Position numbers and translations under genes: made by a program. 64,000 nucleotides of DNA, taken from positions 1-64,000 of the forward strand of contig NZ_LMMO01000001.1 of NCBI RefSeq assembly GCF_001422285.1, in the 5' to 3' direction. Under the pieces are notes generated by a model. That model saw only the letters and a program-made list of their open reading frames with translations. It was not told the origin of the DNA and ran no database searches. Source of the stretch: Frigoribacterium sp. Leaf263. Its GTDB lineage: Bacteria; Actinomycetota; Actinomycetes; Actinomycetales; Microbacteriaceae. Below are positions 8,330 to 17,652 of the stretch, one piece after another. Position 1 is the first letter of the stretch; each line of letters begins with the position of its first letter.

Positions 8330-9467
8330 GCAGACCACCACCCCGTCGGCCGCGACCTCCGGGGTCGGCCCGCGCCGCGCCTCCTCGGCCACCGGCGCCG
8401 TCGACGCCGATCGCCGCGACGCCGGTCGCGTCGACCCCGAGTCCGCGGCCGAGAGGCGCCTGCGTCGTCGACGCCGCCTGACCGGACGCGGGGCGATCAT
8501 GGTCTACGCCCTGCTCGGCACGCTGATCGTCTGCTCGCTGACGGTGCCGCGCTTCGCGAGCGTGCAGACGACCGGGTTCCTGCTGCTCGACGCCATCCCC
8601 ATCCTCATGATCGCCATGCCGATGGCCCTCGTCATCATCACCGGCGAGATCGACCTCTCGGTCGCCAGCACGGCCGGCCTCACCAGCGCCGCGATGGGCG
8701 TGCTCTGGGCGGCGGGCTGGGGGATCCCCGAGATCTTCGTCGTCTGCGTTCTGATCGGCGTCGCCTGCGGGGCGCTCAACGGGATGCTCGTCACGACCGT
8801 GGGGCTGCCGTCGCTCGCGGTCACCATCGGCACGCTGGCGCTCTACCGGGGGCTCGCGCTCGTGGTGATCGGCGACAACGCCGTCGCGGACTTCCCGCCC
8901 GCCCTGACCTCGTTCTTCACCTCGAAGATCGGCGCCACCGGGATCCCGACCGCCATGATCGGCGTGGCCGTCATCGTCGTGTTCTTCGGCGTGCTGCTGC
9001 ACCTCAGCTCGTTCGGCCGCACCCTGCCGGCGATCGGGTTCAGCAGAGAGGCGGCGAGCTTCGTCGGCGTGCACGTCGGCCGGGCCAAGTTCTGGATGTT
9101 CGTCTCGACCGGCGTCGTGTCGGCCCTCGTCGGCATCTACTGGACCCTCCGCTACTCCAGCGCCCGCAGCGACAACGCGACCGGCATCGAGCTCGCGGTG
9201 ATCGCGGCCGTGCTGCTCGGCGGCGTCTCGATCTTCGGCGGACGCGGCAGCATCCCCGGCGTCGTCGCCGGCGTGCTGATCATCTCGAGCGTCAGCTACG
9301 CGCTCCGCCTCGGCGGCATCAGCGACGTCGTGCTCAACGTCGTCACCGGCCTGCTGCTGGTCGGCAGCGTCGTCACGCCGAGTCTCATCGCCGTCATCGG
9401 CGCGAAGCGGAGGGCGAGACGCTCGGCGCGCGAGGTCCTCGCCGCCTCCGAGACCGCCGCGGCCTGA
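8322..9467 (+). CDS. rhaQ: Rhamnose ABC transporter permease 2
   Basis: 381 residues, a second CUT2 permease: GEIDLSVASTAGLTSAAMG, LPSLAVTIGTLALYRGL, FGRTLPAIGFSREAASFVGV (coupling loop), GGVSIFGGRGSIPGVVAG. Compared with RhaP it has an extra ~45-residue charged, probably disordered N-terminal tail (RRASSATGAVDADRRD). That tail contains a variant of the 14-base word discussed in the findings. It overlaps rhaP by eight bases and is followed by a cytosine-rich spacer before rhaS. Confidence 0.92.
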   Translation: MPEQTTTPSAATSGVGPRRASSATGAVDADRRDAGRVDPESAAERRLRRRRRLTGRGAIMVYALLGTLIVCSLTVPRFASVQTTGFLLLDAIPILMIAMPMALVIITGEIDLSVASTAGLTSAAMGVLWAAGWGIPEIFVVCVLIGVACGALNGMLVTTVGLPSLAVTIGTLALYRGLALVVIGDNAVADFPPALTSFFTSKIGATGIPTAMIGVAVIVVFFGVLLHLSSFGRTLPAIGFSREAASFVGVHVGRAKFWMFVSTGVVSALVGIYWTLRYSSARSDNATGIELAVIAAVLLGGVSIFGGRGSIPGVVAGVLIISSVSYALRLGGISDVVLNVVTGLLLVGSVVTPSLIAVIGAKRRARRSAREVLAASETAAA

Positions 9468-9543
9468 CGGCACCGCCTCCGCCACCCCCCCCCTACCCAC
9501 CCAGCACCGCCCCGCACCACCCCACCCAGCAAAGGACGGAACG

Positions 9544-10611
9544 ATGATGTTCACCACCTCCACGAAGCGCGGAGCGCGCCGCGCCCTCGCCACCGCGGCG
9601 GCCCTCGCGGGCGTCGCGCTCGTCGCCTCCGGCTGCGCCCTGACGGCCGGCTCGGGCGACGACGACTCGTCGTCGGGCTCCGGGTCCGACGGCGCGCAGT
9701 CGATCGCGTTCGTGCCCAAGCAGCTCAACAACCCCTACACCGACGTCGTCCTCGGCGGCGGAGAGGACGCCTCGTCGGCGATCGGCTACGACTACAGCGT
9801 CGTGGGTCCGCTCGAGGCCAGCGCGTCGTCGCAGGTCACCTTCATCAACACGCTCACGCAGCAGGGCGCCGACGTCATCGTCATCGCCGCGAACGACCCC
9901 GACGCGGTCGGGCCGGCCCTGCAGGAGGCGCGCGACGGCGGCGCGAAGATCGTCGCCTTCGACTCCGACACGAACCCCGACTACCGCGACGTGTTCATCA
10001 GCCAGGTCGAGGCGAAGGACGTCGCGCTCATCCAGATCCGCCAGATGAGCGAGCAGATCGGCGGCGAGGGCGACATCGCGATCCTCTCGGCGACGGCGAA
10101 CGCGACGAACCAGAACGAGTGGATCAAGTACATCGAGGAGGAGGTCGACACGAACCCCGACTACGCCGGGATGAACATCGTCTCGAAGGTCTACGGCGAC
10201 GACGACGACGCGAAGTCGTTCCAGGAGGCTCAGGGCCTGCTCCAGGCGAACCCCGACCTCAAGGGCATCATCTCGCCCACCACGGTCGGCATCGCCGCGA
10301 CGGCCCGCTACCTCTCGACCTCCGAGTACAAGGGCAAGGTCGCCCTGACGGGGCTCGGTCTGCCGAACGAGATGCGCGAGTTCGTGAAGGACGGCACCGT
10401 CACCGCGTTCGCCCTCTGGGACCCGGCGCAGCTCGGCTACGTCGCCGCCTACGCGGGTCAGGCGCTCGTCGACGGCACCATCACGGGTGCCGAGGGCGAC
10501 ACCTTCGAGGCCGGCGACCTCGGTGAGCGCACCGTGGGCGCCGACGGCATCGTGATCGTCGGCCCGCCGACCGAGTTCGACGCCGACAACATCGACGACT
10601 ACGACTTCTAG
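9544..10611 (+). CDS. rhaS: Rhamnose-binding lipoprotein of ABC transporter
   Basis: 355 residues. A signal sequence with twin basic residues ends in lipobox ASGC (Cys31), so the protein is membrane-anchored outside. A flexible acidic-serine linker (DDDSSSGSGSDG) leads into a type I periplasmic-binding fold (IAFVPKQLNNPYTDVVLGGG, GADVIVIAANDPDAVGPALQEA, FDSDTNPDYRD). The family matches rhamnose and AI-2-type binding proteins. AAAGGACGG lies just before the ATG at 9544; a second ATG follows at once. The spacer 9468-9543 has a run of nine cytosines and CCCACC-type repeats and may be prone to slippage. A strong terminator hairpin follows the gene. Confidence 0.9.
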   Translation: MMFTTSTKRGARRALATAAALAGVALVASGCALTAGSGDDDSSSGSGSDGAQSIAFVPKQLNNPYTDVVLGGGEDASSAIGYDYSVVGPLEASASSQVTFINTLTQQGADVIVIAANDPDAVGPALQEARDGGAKIVAFDSDTNPDYRDVFISQVEAKDVALIQIRQMSEQIGGEGDIAILSATANATNQNEWIKYIEEEVDTNPDYAGMNIVSKVYGDDDDAKSFQEAQGLLQANPDLKGIISPTTVGIAATARYLSTSEYKGKVALTGLGLPNEMREFVKDGTVTAFALWDPAQLGYVAAYAGQALVDGTITGAEGDTFEAGDLGERTVGADGIVIVGPPTEFDADNIDDYDF

Positions 10612-10619
10612 TCGCCGTC

Positions 10620-10654
10620 GCGGGGCCGCCGGGCGACCACCCCGGCGGCCCCGC
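10620..10654 (+). terminator. Terminator after rhaS
   Basis: Perfect 14-base inverted repeat GCGGGGCCGCCGGG (10620-10633) and CCCGGCGGCCCCGC (10641-10654), with a 7-base loop, starting eight bases after the rhaS stop. No U-run. It should end the transport operon and separate it from the catabolic genes. Confidence 0.8.
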
Positions 10655-10732
10655 CCTCCCTCGGAGCGCGCCTCGCGCCTCCTCGTCTCATCCGGCGCGC
10701 CAGCGCCCCGTCGACACCGGAGTCGTCACCCC

Positions 10733-12229
10733 ATGAGCATCAGCACCGCCGTGTCCGATCAGCTGCCCCCGATGCGCCGCCGTCGCACCCGCGTCGGTCT
10801 CGTCGCCGGCGGTCTCGGCACCTACTGGCCGCAGTTCCCCGGGCTGCTGCCCCAGCTGCAGGAGTCCACCCGCTACGTCGCCGACCGCTTCGGGAGTCTC
10901 GACGCCGAGGTGATCGACACCGGCTTCATCTCGGACGCCCAGGAGGCGCGGGTCGCCGCCGACACGCTCCGCACCGCCGACTGCGACCTCATCGTCGTCT
11001 TCCTGACCACGTACCTCACCTCGTCGATGGTGCTCCCGATCGCGCAGCGCGCGGGGGTGCCGGTGCTCGTGATAGACCTGCAGCCGACCGAGAGGATGGA
11101 CCACGACCGCTTCGACACCGGACTCTGGCTGGCGTACTGCGGCCAGTGCCCGGTGCCCGAGGTCGCCAACGTGTTCCGCCGGGCCGGCATCGAGTTCCGG
11201 TCTGTCACGGGGCACCTGCGAAGCGAGCGCGCCTGGCGGCGCATCGAGCGCTGGGTGCACGCCGCCGGAGTCAGGGCGAGACTGAGGGAGGCGCGGCACG
11301 GCCTCATGGGTCACCTCTACCCGGGCATGCTCGACGTCTCGACCGACCTGACGCTGCTGTCGACGCACTTCGGCTCGCATGTCGAGGTGCTCGAGTTCGA
11401 CGACCTGCGGGTGCGCGTCGACGCCGTCACCGACGCCGAGGTGCGCGACCGCGTGGCCCTGGCCCGCGAGGTGTTCGAGGTCGACGCGTCGGTCGACCAG
11501 GAGGACTTCGACGGGGGCGCCCGCGTCTCTGTCGGGCTCGACCGGCTCGTGGCCGACTTCGACCTCGACTCGCTGGCCTACTACCACCGGGGTCTCGAGG
11601 GCGAGCAGCACGAGAGGCTCGGTGCCGGCATGATCCTCGGCGCCTCTCTGCTGAATGCCCGCGGTCTGCCGGCGGTGGGGGAGTACGAGCTCCGGACGTC
11701 GGTCGCGATGCTGGCCGCGCAGGCGCTCGGCGTCGGCGGCTCGTTCACCGAGATCCAGGCGATCCACTTCGACGACGGCGTGGTCGAGATGGGGCACGAC
11801 GGGCCGGCGCACCTGGCGATCTCGTCGTCGCGGCCGATCCTCCGCGGCCTGGGGGTCTTCCACGGCAAGCGCGGCTACGGCGTGAGCGTCGAGTTCGACG
11901 TGCAGCCCGGGCCCGTCACGACCTTCGGCCTCGGGCAGGACCGCGACGGCGCGCTGTCGTTCGTCACGAGCGAGGGCGAGGTCGTGCCCGGCCCGCTGCT
12001 CCGGATCGGCAACACGACGTCGCGCGTCGACTTCGGCGGGGACCCGGGCGAGTGGGTCGACGAGTGGTCGCGCACCGGCATCGGGCACCACTGGGGGCTC
12101 TGCGTCGGGCACGTCGCTCGGGACGTCGCGGCGGCGGCGTCGCTGCTCGGCATCGACCACCGGCACGTGTCGGCCCCCTTCGACGACGCCGACGGGTTCG
12201 AGCGGAGTCTCGGGTCGACGCTCCCCTGA
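10733..12229 (+). CDS. L-arabinose/L-fucose isomerase-family protein
   Basis: 498 residues. It opens VGLVAGGLGTYWPQFPGLLPQL and has the AraA/FucI fold pattern: YLTSSMVLPIAQRAGVPVLVIDLQP, an extended middle domain, GLPAVGEYELRTSVAMLAAQALGVGG (conserved acidic residue before the active site) and GIGHHWGLCVGH near the C-terminus, where histidines bind the catalytic metal. Family enzymes interconvert aldoses and ketoses. Since a dedicated rhamnose isomerase follows, this may serve another deoxy- or pentose sugar, or be a second isomerase. It sits after the rhaS terminator and before the rhaM promoter, without a clear promoter of its own. Confidence 0.75.
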   Translation: MSISTAVSDQLPPMRRRRTRVGLVAGGLGTYWPQFPGLLPQLQESTRYVADRFGSLDAEVIDTGFISDAQEARVAADTLRTADCDLIVVFLTTYLTSSMVLPIAQRAGVPVLVIDLQPTERMDHDRFDTGLWLAYCGQCPVPEVANVFRRAGIEFRSVTGHLRSERAWRRIERWVHAAGVRARLREARHGLMGHLYPGMLDVSTDLTLLSTHFGSHVEVLEFDDLRVRVDAVTDAEVRDRVALAREVFEVDASVDQEDFDGGARVSVGLDRLVADFDLDSLAYYHRGLEGEQHERLGAGMILGASLLNARGLPAVGEYELRTSVAMLAAQALGVGGSFTEIQAIHFDDGVVEMGHDGPAHLAISSSRPILRGLGVFHGKRGYGVSVEFDVQPGPVTTFGLGQDRDGALSFVTSEGEVVPGPLLRIGNTTSRVDFGGDPGEWVDEWSRTGIGHHWGLCVGHVARDVAAAASLLGIDHRHVSAPFDDADGFERSLGSTLP

Positions 12230-12235
12230 GACCGC

Positions 12236-12286
12236 TTGCCGGGTGTGGCGGCACTTGCTACGCTCGCTGTATTGAAACGATTCAAT
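12236..12286 (+). promoter_or_regulatory. Promoter and LacI operator of rhamnose catabolic operon
   Basis: -35 TTGCCG (12236-12241), 17 bases, -10-like TACGCT (12259-12264). The operator ATTGAAACGATTCAAT (12271-12286) has 6-base arms around ACGA and covers the expected start point. Its core is identical to the operator before the transporter operon. Confidence 0.8.
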
Positions 12287-12306
12287 GACGAACCGGAGAC
12301 CCAGAG

Positions 12307-12819
12307 ATGACCGCCGACGAGCACGAGCGCTACGCGTTCCGCCTCCAGGTCGCACCCGAGCGGCTGACCGAGTACACCCGCCGGCACGCCGAGGTCTGGC
12401 CCGAGATGCTCCAGGCGCTGCACCACAGCGGGTGGCGCTCGTACTCGCTCTTCGCCGCCCCCGACGGGCTGCTGATCGGCTACGTCGAGGCCGGATCCCT
12501 CGAAGCCGCGCAGGTCGCCATGTCCGAGACCGAGGTCAACGCCCGCTGGCAGGCCTCGATGGCCGAGTTCTTCACCTCGCTCGACGGCACCCCGCCCGAT
12601 GAGGGCTTCGAGCCGCTCACGCAGGTCTTCAACCTCGAGGCGCAGCTCGGCCTGCCGGGCGGCGGTCGCTACGCAGCCCCGAAGCCCACCGCGACACCAC
12701 CGACCGCTGCGACACCACCGACCGCTGCGACACCACCGACCGCTGCGACACCACCGACCCCGGCGTCATCGACGACGCCCGGCGACACCACGATCACGAT
12801 CACGGAAGAGACCTCATGA
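12307..12819 (+). CDS. rhaM: L-rhamnose mutarotase with a repetitive C-terminal tail
   Basis: 170 residues. The first ~115 residues are a normal RhaM (YAFRLQVAPERLTEYTRRHAEVWPEM, HHSGWRSYSLF, WQASMAEFF), which converts alpha- and beta-L-rhamnose. His29 in the RRHAEVWPEM segment lies in the conserved active-site region. Family members usually end near residue 105-115; this one continues with a ~55-residue Pro/Thr/Ala tail made by an 18-base tandem repeat (ATPPTA). It is the first gene after the operator and overlaps rhaI by four bases. Confidence 0.9.
   Translation: MTADEHERYAFRLQVAPERLTEYTRRHAEVWPEMLQALHHSGWRSYSLFAAPDGLLIGYVEAGSLEAAQVAMSETEVNARWQASMAEFFTSLDGTPPDEGFEPLTQVFNLEAQLGLPGGGRYAAPKPTATPPTAATPPTAATPPTAATPPTPASSTTPGDTTITITEETS
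12691..12759 (+). repeat. 18-base tandem repeat in the 3' part of rhaM
   Basis: Unit GCGACACCACCGACCGCT, three exact copies (12691-12708, 12709-12726, 12727-12744) plus 15 bases of a fourth. It encodes the hexapeptide ATPPTA. As the period is a multiple of three, copy number can change without frameshift. Confidence 0.95.
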
Positions 12820-13979
12820 CCACCTTCGAGTCCATCGCCCCCACGCTCGAGCGTCAGGCCATCGAGCTGCCCAGCTGGGCGTTCGGCAACTCGGGCACGC
12901 GATTCAAGGTCTTCGGCACCCCGGGCACGCCCCGCACCGCCGAAGAGAAGATCGCCGACGCCGCGACCGTCCACGAGCACACGGGCCTCGCCCCGAGCGT
13001 CGCCCTGCACATCCCGTGGGACGAGGTCGACGACTTCACGGCCCTCCGCTCGTTCGCCTCCGATCACGGCGTCGCGCTCGGCACGGTGAACTCGAACACC
13101 TTCCAGGACGACGCGTACAAGTTCGGCAGCCTCGCCCACAGCGACGCGTCGGTGCGACGCAAGGCGATCGACCACCACCTCCGCTGCCTCGAGATCATGC
13201 GCGAGACCGGGTCGCGCGACCTCAAGATCTGGCTCGCCGACGGCACCAACTACCCCGGCCAGGACAGCCTCCGCCAGCGTCAGGACCACCTCGCCGAGTC
13301 GCTCGCCGAGATCTACGCCGGGCTCGACCCCGAGCAGCGCCTCGTGCTCGAGTACAAGTTCTTCGAGCCGGCGTTCTATCACACCGACGTCCCCGACTGG
13401 GGGACCAGCTACGCCCAGGTCTCGGCGCTCGGCGACCAGGCGCTGACCTGCCTCGACACCGGGCACCACGCGCCCGGCACGAACATCGAGTTCATCGTCA
13501 TGCAGCTGCTGCGCCTCGGCAAGCTCGGCTCGTTCGACTTCAACTCGCGCTTCTACGCCGACGACGACCTCATCGTCGGCGCGGCCGACCCGTTCCAGCT
13601 GTTCCGCATCCTGTTCGAGGTCGTCGACGGCGGCGGACTCGACGAGGGCTCTCCCGTCCAGTTCATGCTCGACCAGTGCCACAACGTCGAGGACAAGATC
13701 CCCGGCCAGATCCGCAGCGTGCTGAACGTGCAGGAGATGACGGCGCGCGCCCTGCTCGTCGACCGGCCCGCGCTCGACGCCGCCCGAGCCTCCCACGACG
13801 TGCTCGGCGCCAACGCCGTGCTGATGGACGCCTTCTACACCGACGTCCGCCCCGCCCTGGCCGACTGGCGCGAGGGCCGGGGTCTGCCCCGCGACCCGAT
13901 GGCGGCCTACCTCGCCAGCGGCACCCCGGAGCGCCTCGCCGAGGAGCGCGTCGGCGGCAGGCAGCTCAGCTGGACCTGA
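12816..13979 (+). CDS. rhaI: L-rhamnose isomerase (actinobacterial RhaI type)
   Basis: 387 residues with a xylose-isomerase-like TIM barrel: WAFGNSGTRFKVFGTPGTPR at the N-terminus, KIWLADGTNYPGQ, then metal-site candidates in LVLEYKFFEPAFY, CLDTGHHAPGTNIEF and FDFNSRFYADDDL. It converts L-rhamnose to L-rhamnulose. The length and motifs match the RhaI group of Pseudomonas and actinobacteria rather than E. coli RhaA. ATGA overlap with rhaM implies coupled translation. Confidence 0.93.
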   Translation: MTTFESIAPTLERQAIELPSWAFGNSGTRFKVFGTPGTPRTAEEKIADAATVHEHTGLAPSVALHIPWDEVDDFTALRSFASDHGVALGTVNSNTFQDDAYKFGSLAHSDASVRRKAIDHHLRCLEIMRETGSRDLKIWLADGTNYPGQDSLRQRQDHLAESLAEIYAGLDPEQRLVLEYKFFEPAFYHTDVPDWGTSYAQVSALGDQALTCLDTGHHAPGTNIEFIVMQLLRLGKLGSFDFNSRFYADDDLIVGAADPFQLFRILFEVVDGGGLDEGSPVQFMLDQCHNVEDKIPGQIRSVLNVQEMTARALLVDRPALDAARASHDVLGANAVLMDAFYTDVRPALADWREGRGLPRDPMAAYLASGTPERLAEERVGGRQLSWT

Positions 13980-14025
13980 GCCGCCGCTCCGGCAGCAGCC
14001 GATCCGCAGCCGACCCGCTCGACAC

Positions 14026-14039
14026 GACCCGCGCCTCCT
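14026..14039. repeat. Intergenic copy of the 14-base dispersed word
   Basis: GACCCGCGCCTCCT between rhaI and the aldolase gene, followed by CGGGGG. One of twelve exact copies in the window; see findings. Confidence 0.8.
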
Positions 14040-14065
14040 CGGGGGCCCAGACAGAAGACGGACCC

Positions 14066-16111
14066 ATGACCACGACCACCTCCACCGCCGCGGCCGACCT
14101 CATCGCCCGCAGCAACCGACTCGGGGCCGACCCCCGGGTGACGAACTACGCGGGCGGCAACACGTCGGCCAAGGGCACCGCCGTCGACCCCGCCACCGGC
14201 GAGCCGGTCGAGCTGCTCTGGGTCAAGGGCTCGGGCGGCGACCTCGGCACGCTGACCGGGTCGGGCCTCGCGGTGCTCCGCCTCGACCGGCTCCGCGGGC
14301 TCGCGGGGGTCTACCGCGGGCCCGAGCACGAAGACGAGATGGTCGCCGCGTTCGACTACGCGCTGCACGGCAAGGGCGGGGCCGCCCCCTCGATCGACAC
14401 GGCCATGCACGGTCTCGTCGACGCCGCGCACGTCGACCACCTGCACCCCGACAGCGGGATCGCCATCGCGACGGCCGCCGACGGCGAGCGACTGACGGCC
14501 GAGATCTTCGGCGGGCGCGTCGTCTGGGTCCCGTGGCGCCGCCCCGGCTGGCAGCTCGGGCTCGACATCGCCGCGATCAAGGCCGAGAACCCGGAGGCGA
14601 TCGGCACGATCCTCGGCGGTCACGGCATCACGGCCTGGGGCGACACGAGCGACGAGGCCGAGGCGAACTCGCGCTGGATCATCGAGACGGCCGAGGCGCA
14701 CATCGCCGAGCACTCGCGCGTCGACCCGTTCGGCCCCGCGCTCGACGGGTACGCCGCGCTGCCCGAGTCCGAGCGCCGCGCCCGCGCCGCCGCCCTCGCC
14801 GCCACGATCCGCGGACTCGCCTCGCACGACGCTCCGCAGGTCGGCCGATTCAGCGACGACCCCGCCGTGCTCGAGTTCCTCGCGAGCGCCGAGCACCCCC
14901 GGCTCGCCGCGCTCGGCACGAGCTGCCCCGATCACTTCCTCCGCACGAAGGTGACGCCGCTGCTGCTCGATCTGCCGGCGACCGCCTCCGTCGACGAGTC
15001 CATCGGGCGCCTCCGCGAGCTGCACGCGCAGTACCGGCTCGACTACCAGGCCTACTACGACCGTCACGCGACGCCCGACAGCCCGGCCATCCGCGGGGCC
15101 GACCCGCTCATCGTGCTCGTGCCCGGCGTCGGCATGTTCTCGTTCGGCAAGGACGCGCAGACCGCGCGGGTCGCGGGCGAGTTCTACGTCAACGCGATCA
15201 ACGTCATGCGCGGTGCCGAGGGGCTCTCGACGTACGCGCCGATCGACGAGGCCGAGAAGTTCCGCATCGAGTACTGGGCCCTCGAGGAGGCCAAGCTCAA
15301 GCGTCTGCCGGCGCCCCGGCGCCTCGCCACCCGCATCGCGCTGGTCACCGGCGCCGCGTCGGGCATCGGGAAGGCGATCGCGACGCGTCTCGCCGCCGAG
15401 GGGGCCTGCGTGGTCGTCGCCGACCTCGATCTCGCGAAGGCGCAGGCCGCGGCGGCCGAGATCGGCGGGCCCGACGTGGCACGCGGCGTCGCGGCGGACG
15501 TGAGCGACGAGGCGGCCGTCAAGACCGCGATCGACGAGGTGCTGCTCGCGTTCGGCGGCCTCGACCTGGTCGTCAACAACGCCGGGCTCAGTCTGTCGAA
15601 GTCGCTGTTCGACACCACCGAGGCCGACTGGGATCTCCAGCACGACGTCATGGCGAAGGGCTCGTTCCTCGTCGCGAAGAACGCCGCGCGGGTGCTCGTC
15701 GACCAGGGGCTCGGCGGCGACATCGTCTACATCTCGTCGAAGAACTCGGTCTTCGCGGGCCCGAACAACATCGCGTACAGCGCCACGAAGGCCGATCAGG
15801 CGCATCAGGTGCGACTGCTCGCCGCCGAGCTGGGCGAGCACGGCATCCGGGTCAACGGCATCAACCCCGACGGGGTCGTGCGGGGCTCGGGCATCTTCGC
15901 CAGCGGCTGGGGCGCCAACCGGGCCGCGACCTACGGCATCGACGAGCAGGATCTCGGCGCCTTCTACGCCCAGCGCACCATCCTGAAGCGCGAGGTCGTG
16001 CCCGAGAACGTCGCCGCCGCCGTCTTCGCCATCTGCACGAGCGACTTCTCGCACACGACCGGGCTGCACGTGCCGGTCGACGCGGGCGTCGCCGCGGCCT
16101 TCCTCCGATGA
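14066..16111 (+). CDS. rhaEW: Bifunctional rhamnulose-1-phosphate aldolase / short-chain dehydrogenase
   Basis: 681 residues in two domains. Residues ~1-410 are a class II aldolase (NYAGGNTSAKGT; zinc histidines in HVDHLHPDSG and GGHGITAWG). Residues ~425-681 are a short-chain dehydrogenase (VTGAASGIGKAIA, NNAGLSLS, YSATKAD with the catalytic Tyr near residue 571, Lys four further on). The first half cleaves rhamnulose 1-phosphate to DHAP and L-lactaldehyde. In the characterised RhaEW type the second half oxidises lactaldehyde to L-lactate. The ATG at 14066 is preceded by ACAGAAGACGGACCC, a weak ribosome site. Confidence 0.92.
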   Translation: MTTTTSTAAADLIARSNRLGADPRVTNYAGGNTSAKGTAVDPATGEPVELLWVKGSGGDLGTLTGSGLAVLRLDRLRGLAGVYRGPEHEDEMVAAFDYALHGKGGAAPSIDTAMHGLVDAAHVDHLHPDSGIAIATAADGERLTAEIFGGRVVWVPWRRPGWQLGLDIAAIKAENPEAIGTILGGHGITAWGDTSDEAEANSRWIIETAEAHIAEHSRVDPFGPALDGYAALPESERRARAAALAATIRGLASHDAPQVGRFSDDPAVLEFLASAEHPRLAALGTSCPDHFLRTKVTPLLLDLPATASVDESIGRLRELHAQYRLDYQAYYDRHATPDSPAIRGADPLIVLVPGVGMFSFGKDAQTARVAGEFYVNAINVMRGAEGLSTYAPIDEAEKFRIEYWALEEAKLKRLPAPRRLATRIALVTGAASGIGKAIATRLAAEGACVVVADLDLAKAQAAAAEIGGPDVARGVAADVSDEAAVKTAIDEVLLAFGGLDLVVNNAGLSLSKSLFDTTEADWDLQHDVMAKGSFLVAKNAARVLVDQGLGGDIVYISSKNSVFAGPNNIAYSATKADQAHQVRLLAAELGEHGIRVNGINPDGVVRGSGIFASGWGANRAATYGIDEQDLGAFYAQRTILKREVVPENVAAAVFAICTSDFSHTTGLHVPVDAGVAAAFLR

Positions 16112-16121
16112 CCGGCGTCTC

Positions 16122-17621
16122 GTGACCGCGGCAGGCGGCGGCGCGGTCGCTGCGGTCGACCTCGGCGCCACCAGCGGGCGCGTCATGCTCGGCCGGGTCG
16201 ACCGCGACGGGGTCCGGCTCCGACCGGTCGCCCGGTTCGCGAACGACCCCGTCACCGTCCCCGCTGGAGGCGCGGGTCGGGCCGGTCCACCCGCTGCCGG
16301 TCTGCACTGGGACGTCCTCGGCCTCTGGCGCTCCGTCACCGGCGGCCTGGCCGCCGCCCTGCGCGACGAACCCGACCTCCGCTCGATCGGGGTCGACTCG
16401 TGGGCCGTCGACTACGCCCTCCTCCGCGACGGACGGCTGCTCGGCGCGCCGTACCACTACCGCGATGCGCGGACGGCGGCGGGGGTGGAGGCGGTGCACG
16501 CCGCGGTGTCGCCTCGTGAGCTGTTCACGCGGGCCGGGCTGCAGCATCTGCCGTTCAACACGGTGTTCCAGCTGGCGGCCGATCGCGCCTCCGGAGTCCT
16601 CGCCCTGGCCGATCGCGCGCTGCTGGTGCCCGACCTGTTCTCGTGGTGGCTGACGGGGGTGGCGGCGACCGAGTCGACGAACGCGTCGACCACCGGTCTG
16701 CTGTCGCCCGTCGAGCGCGTGTTCGACGTCGATCTGATGAACCGCGTCGGCGTGCCCGCCGACCTCTTCGCGCCGCTCGTCGAGCCCGGCGCCCGTCTCG
16801 GGCCGCTGCTGCCGTCGATCGCCGAGCTGATCGGTGCACCGTCGTCGCTCGGTGTCACCGTCGTGGGATCGCACGACACGGCGTCGGCCGTCGTCGGCGT
16901 GCCGCTCGGCGGCGACGACGCCGCCTACGTCTCGAGCGGCACCTGGTCGCTCGTCGGCCTCGAGCTGTCCGCGCCCCTGATCACCGAGGAGGCGCGCCTC
17001 GCCGGATTCACGAACGAGGGCGGGGTCGACGGCCGCACGCGGTTCCTGAAGAACGTGTCGGGCCTCTGGCTGCTCAGCGAGTCGATGCGCACCTGGGACG
17101 GCTCCGCGGCGACGGCGGCCGAGCGCAGCAGCGATCTGGCCGCACTGCTCGCCGAGGCGGCCGACGTCGTCCGCCCCGTGCCCGTCTTCGACGCCACCGA
17201 CGAGCGCTTCTCGCCGCCCGGCGACATGCCGGCCCGCATCGCGTCGTGGTGCGTCGAGCACGACGTCGAGCCGCCCCGGGGGCGGGCCGAGACGGTCCGC
17301 AGCATCCTCGAGTCGCTCGCTGCGGCGTACGCGTCGACCCTGCGCGACGCCGAACGGCTCTCGGGTCGCACGATCCGCACCGTGCACGTCGTCGGCGGCG
17401 GCTCGCAGAACGCCCTGCTCTGCCAGCTGACCGCCGATCGGACGGGCTGCACCGTGCTCGCCGGGCCGGTCGAGGCCACGGCCCTCGGCAACGTCCTCGT
17501 GCAGGCGCGGGCCGTCGGCCTGATCGACCCGTCGTCGTCGCTCGAGGCGCTGCGGGCGCTGGTGTCGGCGTCGTCGGCACCCGTCCGCTACCTGCCCCGG
17601 GTGCCGTCGCGCGCCTCCTGA
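16122..17621 (+). CDS. rhaB: L-rhamnulokinase
   Basis: 499 residues of the FGGY kinase family: [18 protein letters not shown] at the N-terminus (phosphate-binding loop), [12 protein letters not shown] (catalytic aspartate region), [31 protein letters not shown] and [15 protein letters not shown] (ATP site). It phosphorylates L-rhamnulose at O1. The GTG at 16122 lies ten bases after the aldolase stop, with a poor ribosome site, so coupled translation is likely. The last codons (RAS) contain a variant of the dispersed 14-base word. Confidence 0.92.
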   Translation: MTAAGGGAVAAVDLGATSGRVMLGRVDRDGVRLRPVARFANDPVTVPAGGAGRAGPPAAGLHWDVLGLWRSVTGGLAAALRDEPDLRSIGVDSWAVDYALLRDGRLLGAPYHYRDARTAAGVEAVHAAVSPRELFTRAGLQHLPFNTVFQLAADRASGVLALADRALLVPDLFSWWLTGVAATESTNASTTGLLSPVERVFDVDLMNRVGVPADLFAPLVEPGARLGPLLPSIAELIGAPSSLGVTVVGSHDTASAVVGVPLGGDDAAYVSSGTWSLVGLELSAPLITEEARLAGFTNEGGVDGRTRFLKNVSGLWLLSESMRTWDGSAATAAERSSDLAALLAEAADVVRPVPVFDATDERFSPPGDMPARIASWCVEHDVEPPRGRAETVRSILESLAAAYASTLRDAERLSGRTIRTVHVVGGGSQNALLCQLTADRTGCTVLAGPVEATALGNVLVQARAVGLIDPSSSLEALRALVSASSAPVRYLPRVPSRAS

Positions 17622-17652
17622 GCTCCCTCCGCCCATCTCGAAAGGACCACCC

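Noticed and set aside
9468-9543. Cytosine-rich spacer before rhaS as a functional RNA
   Set aside because: It is low-complexity CCCACC-type sequence without pairing potential; it may only be slippage-prone.
12691-12759. CRISPR-like array
   Set aside because: The repeats are directly contiguous without spacers, in frame within rhaM, and no cas genes are present.
12599-14065. Long plus-strand frame running into the aldolase gene
   Set aside because: It overlaps rhaM and rhaI in another frame and has Arg-rich nonsense translation. The real gene starts at ATG 14066, where the aldolase motif begins.
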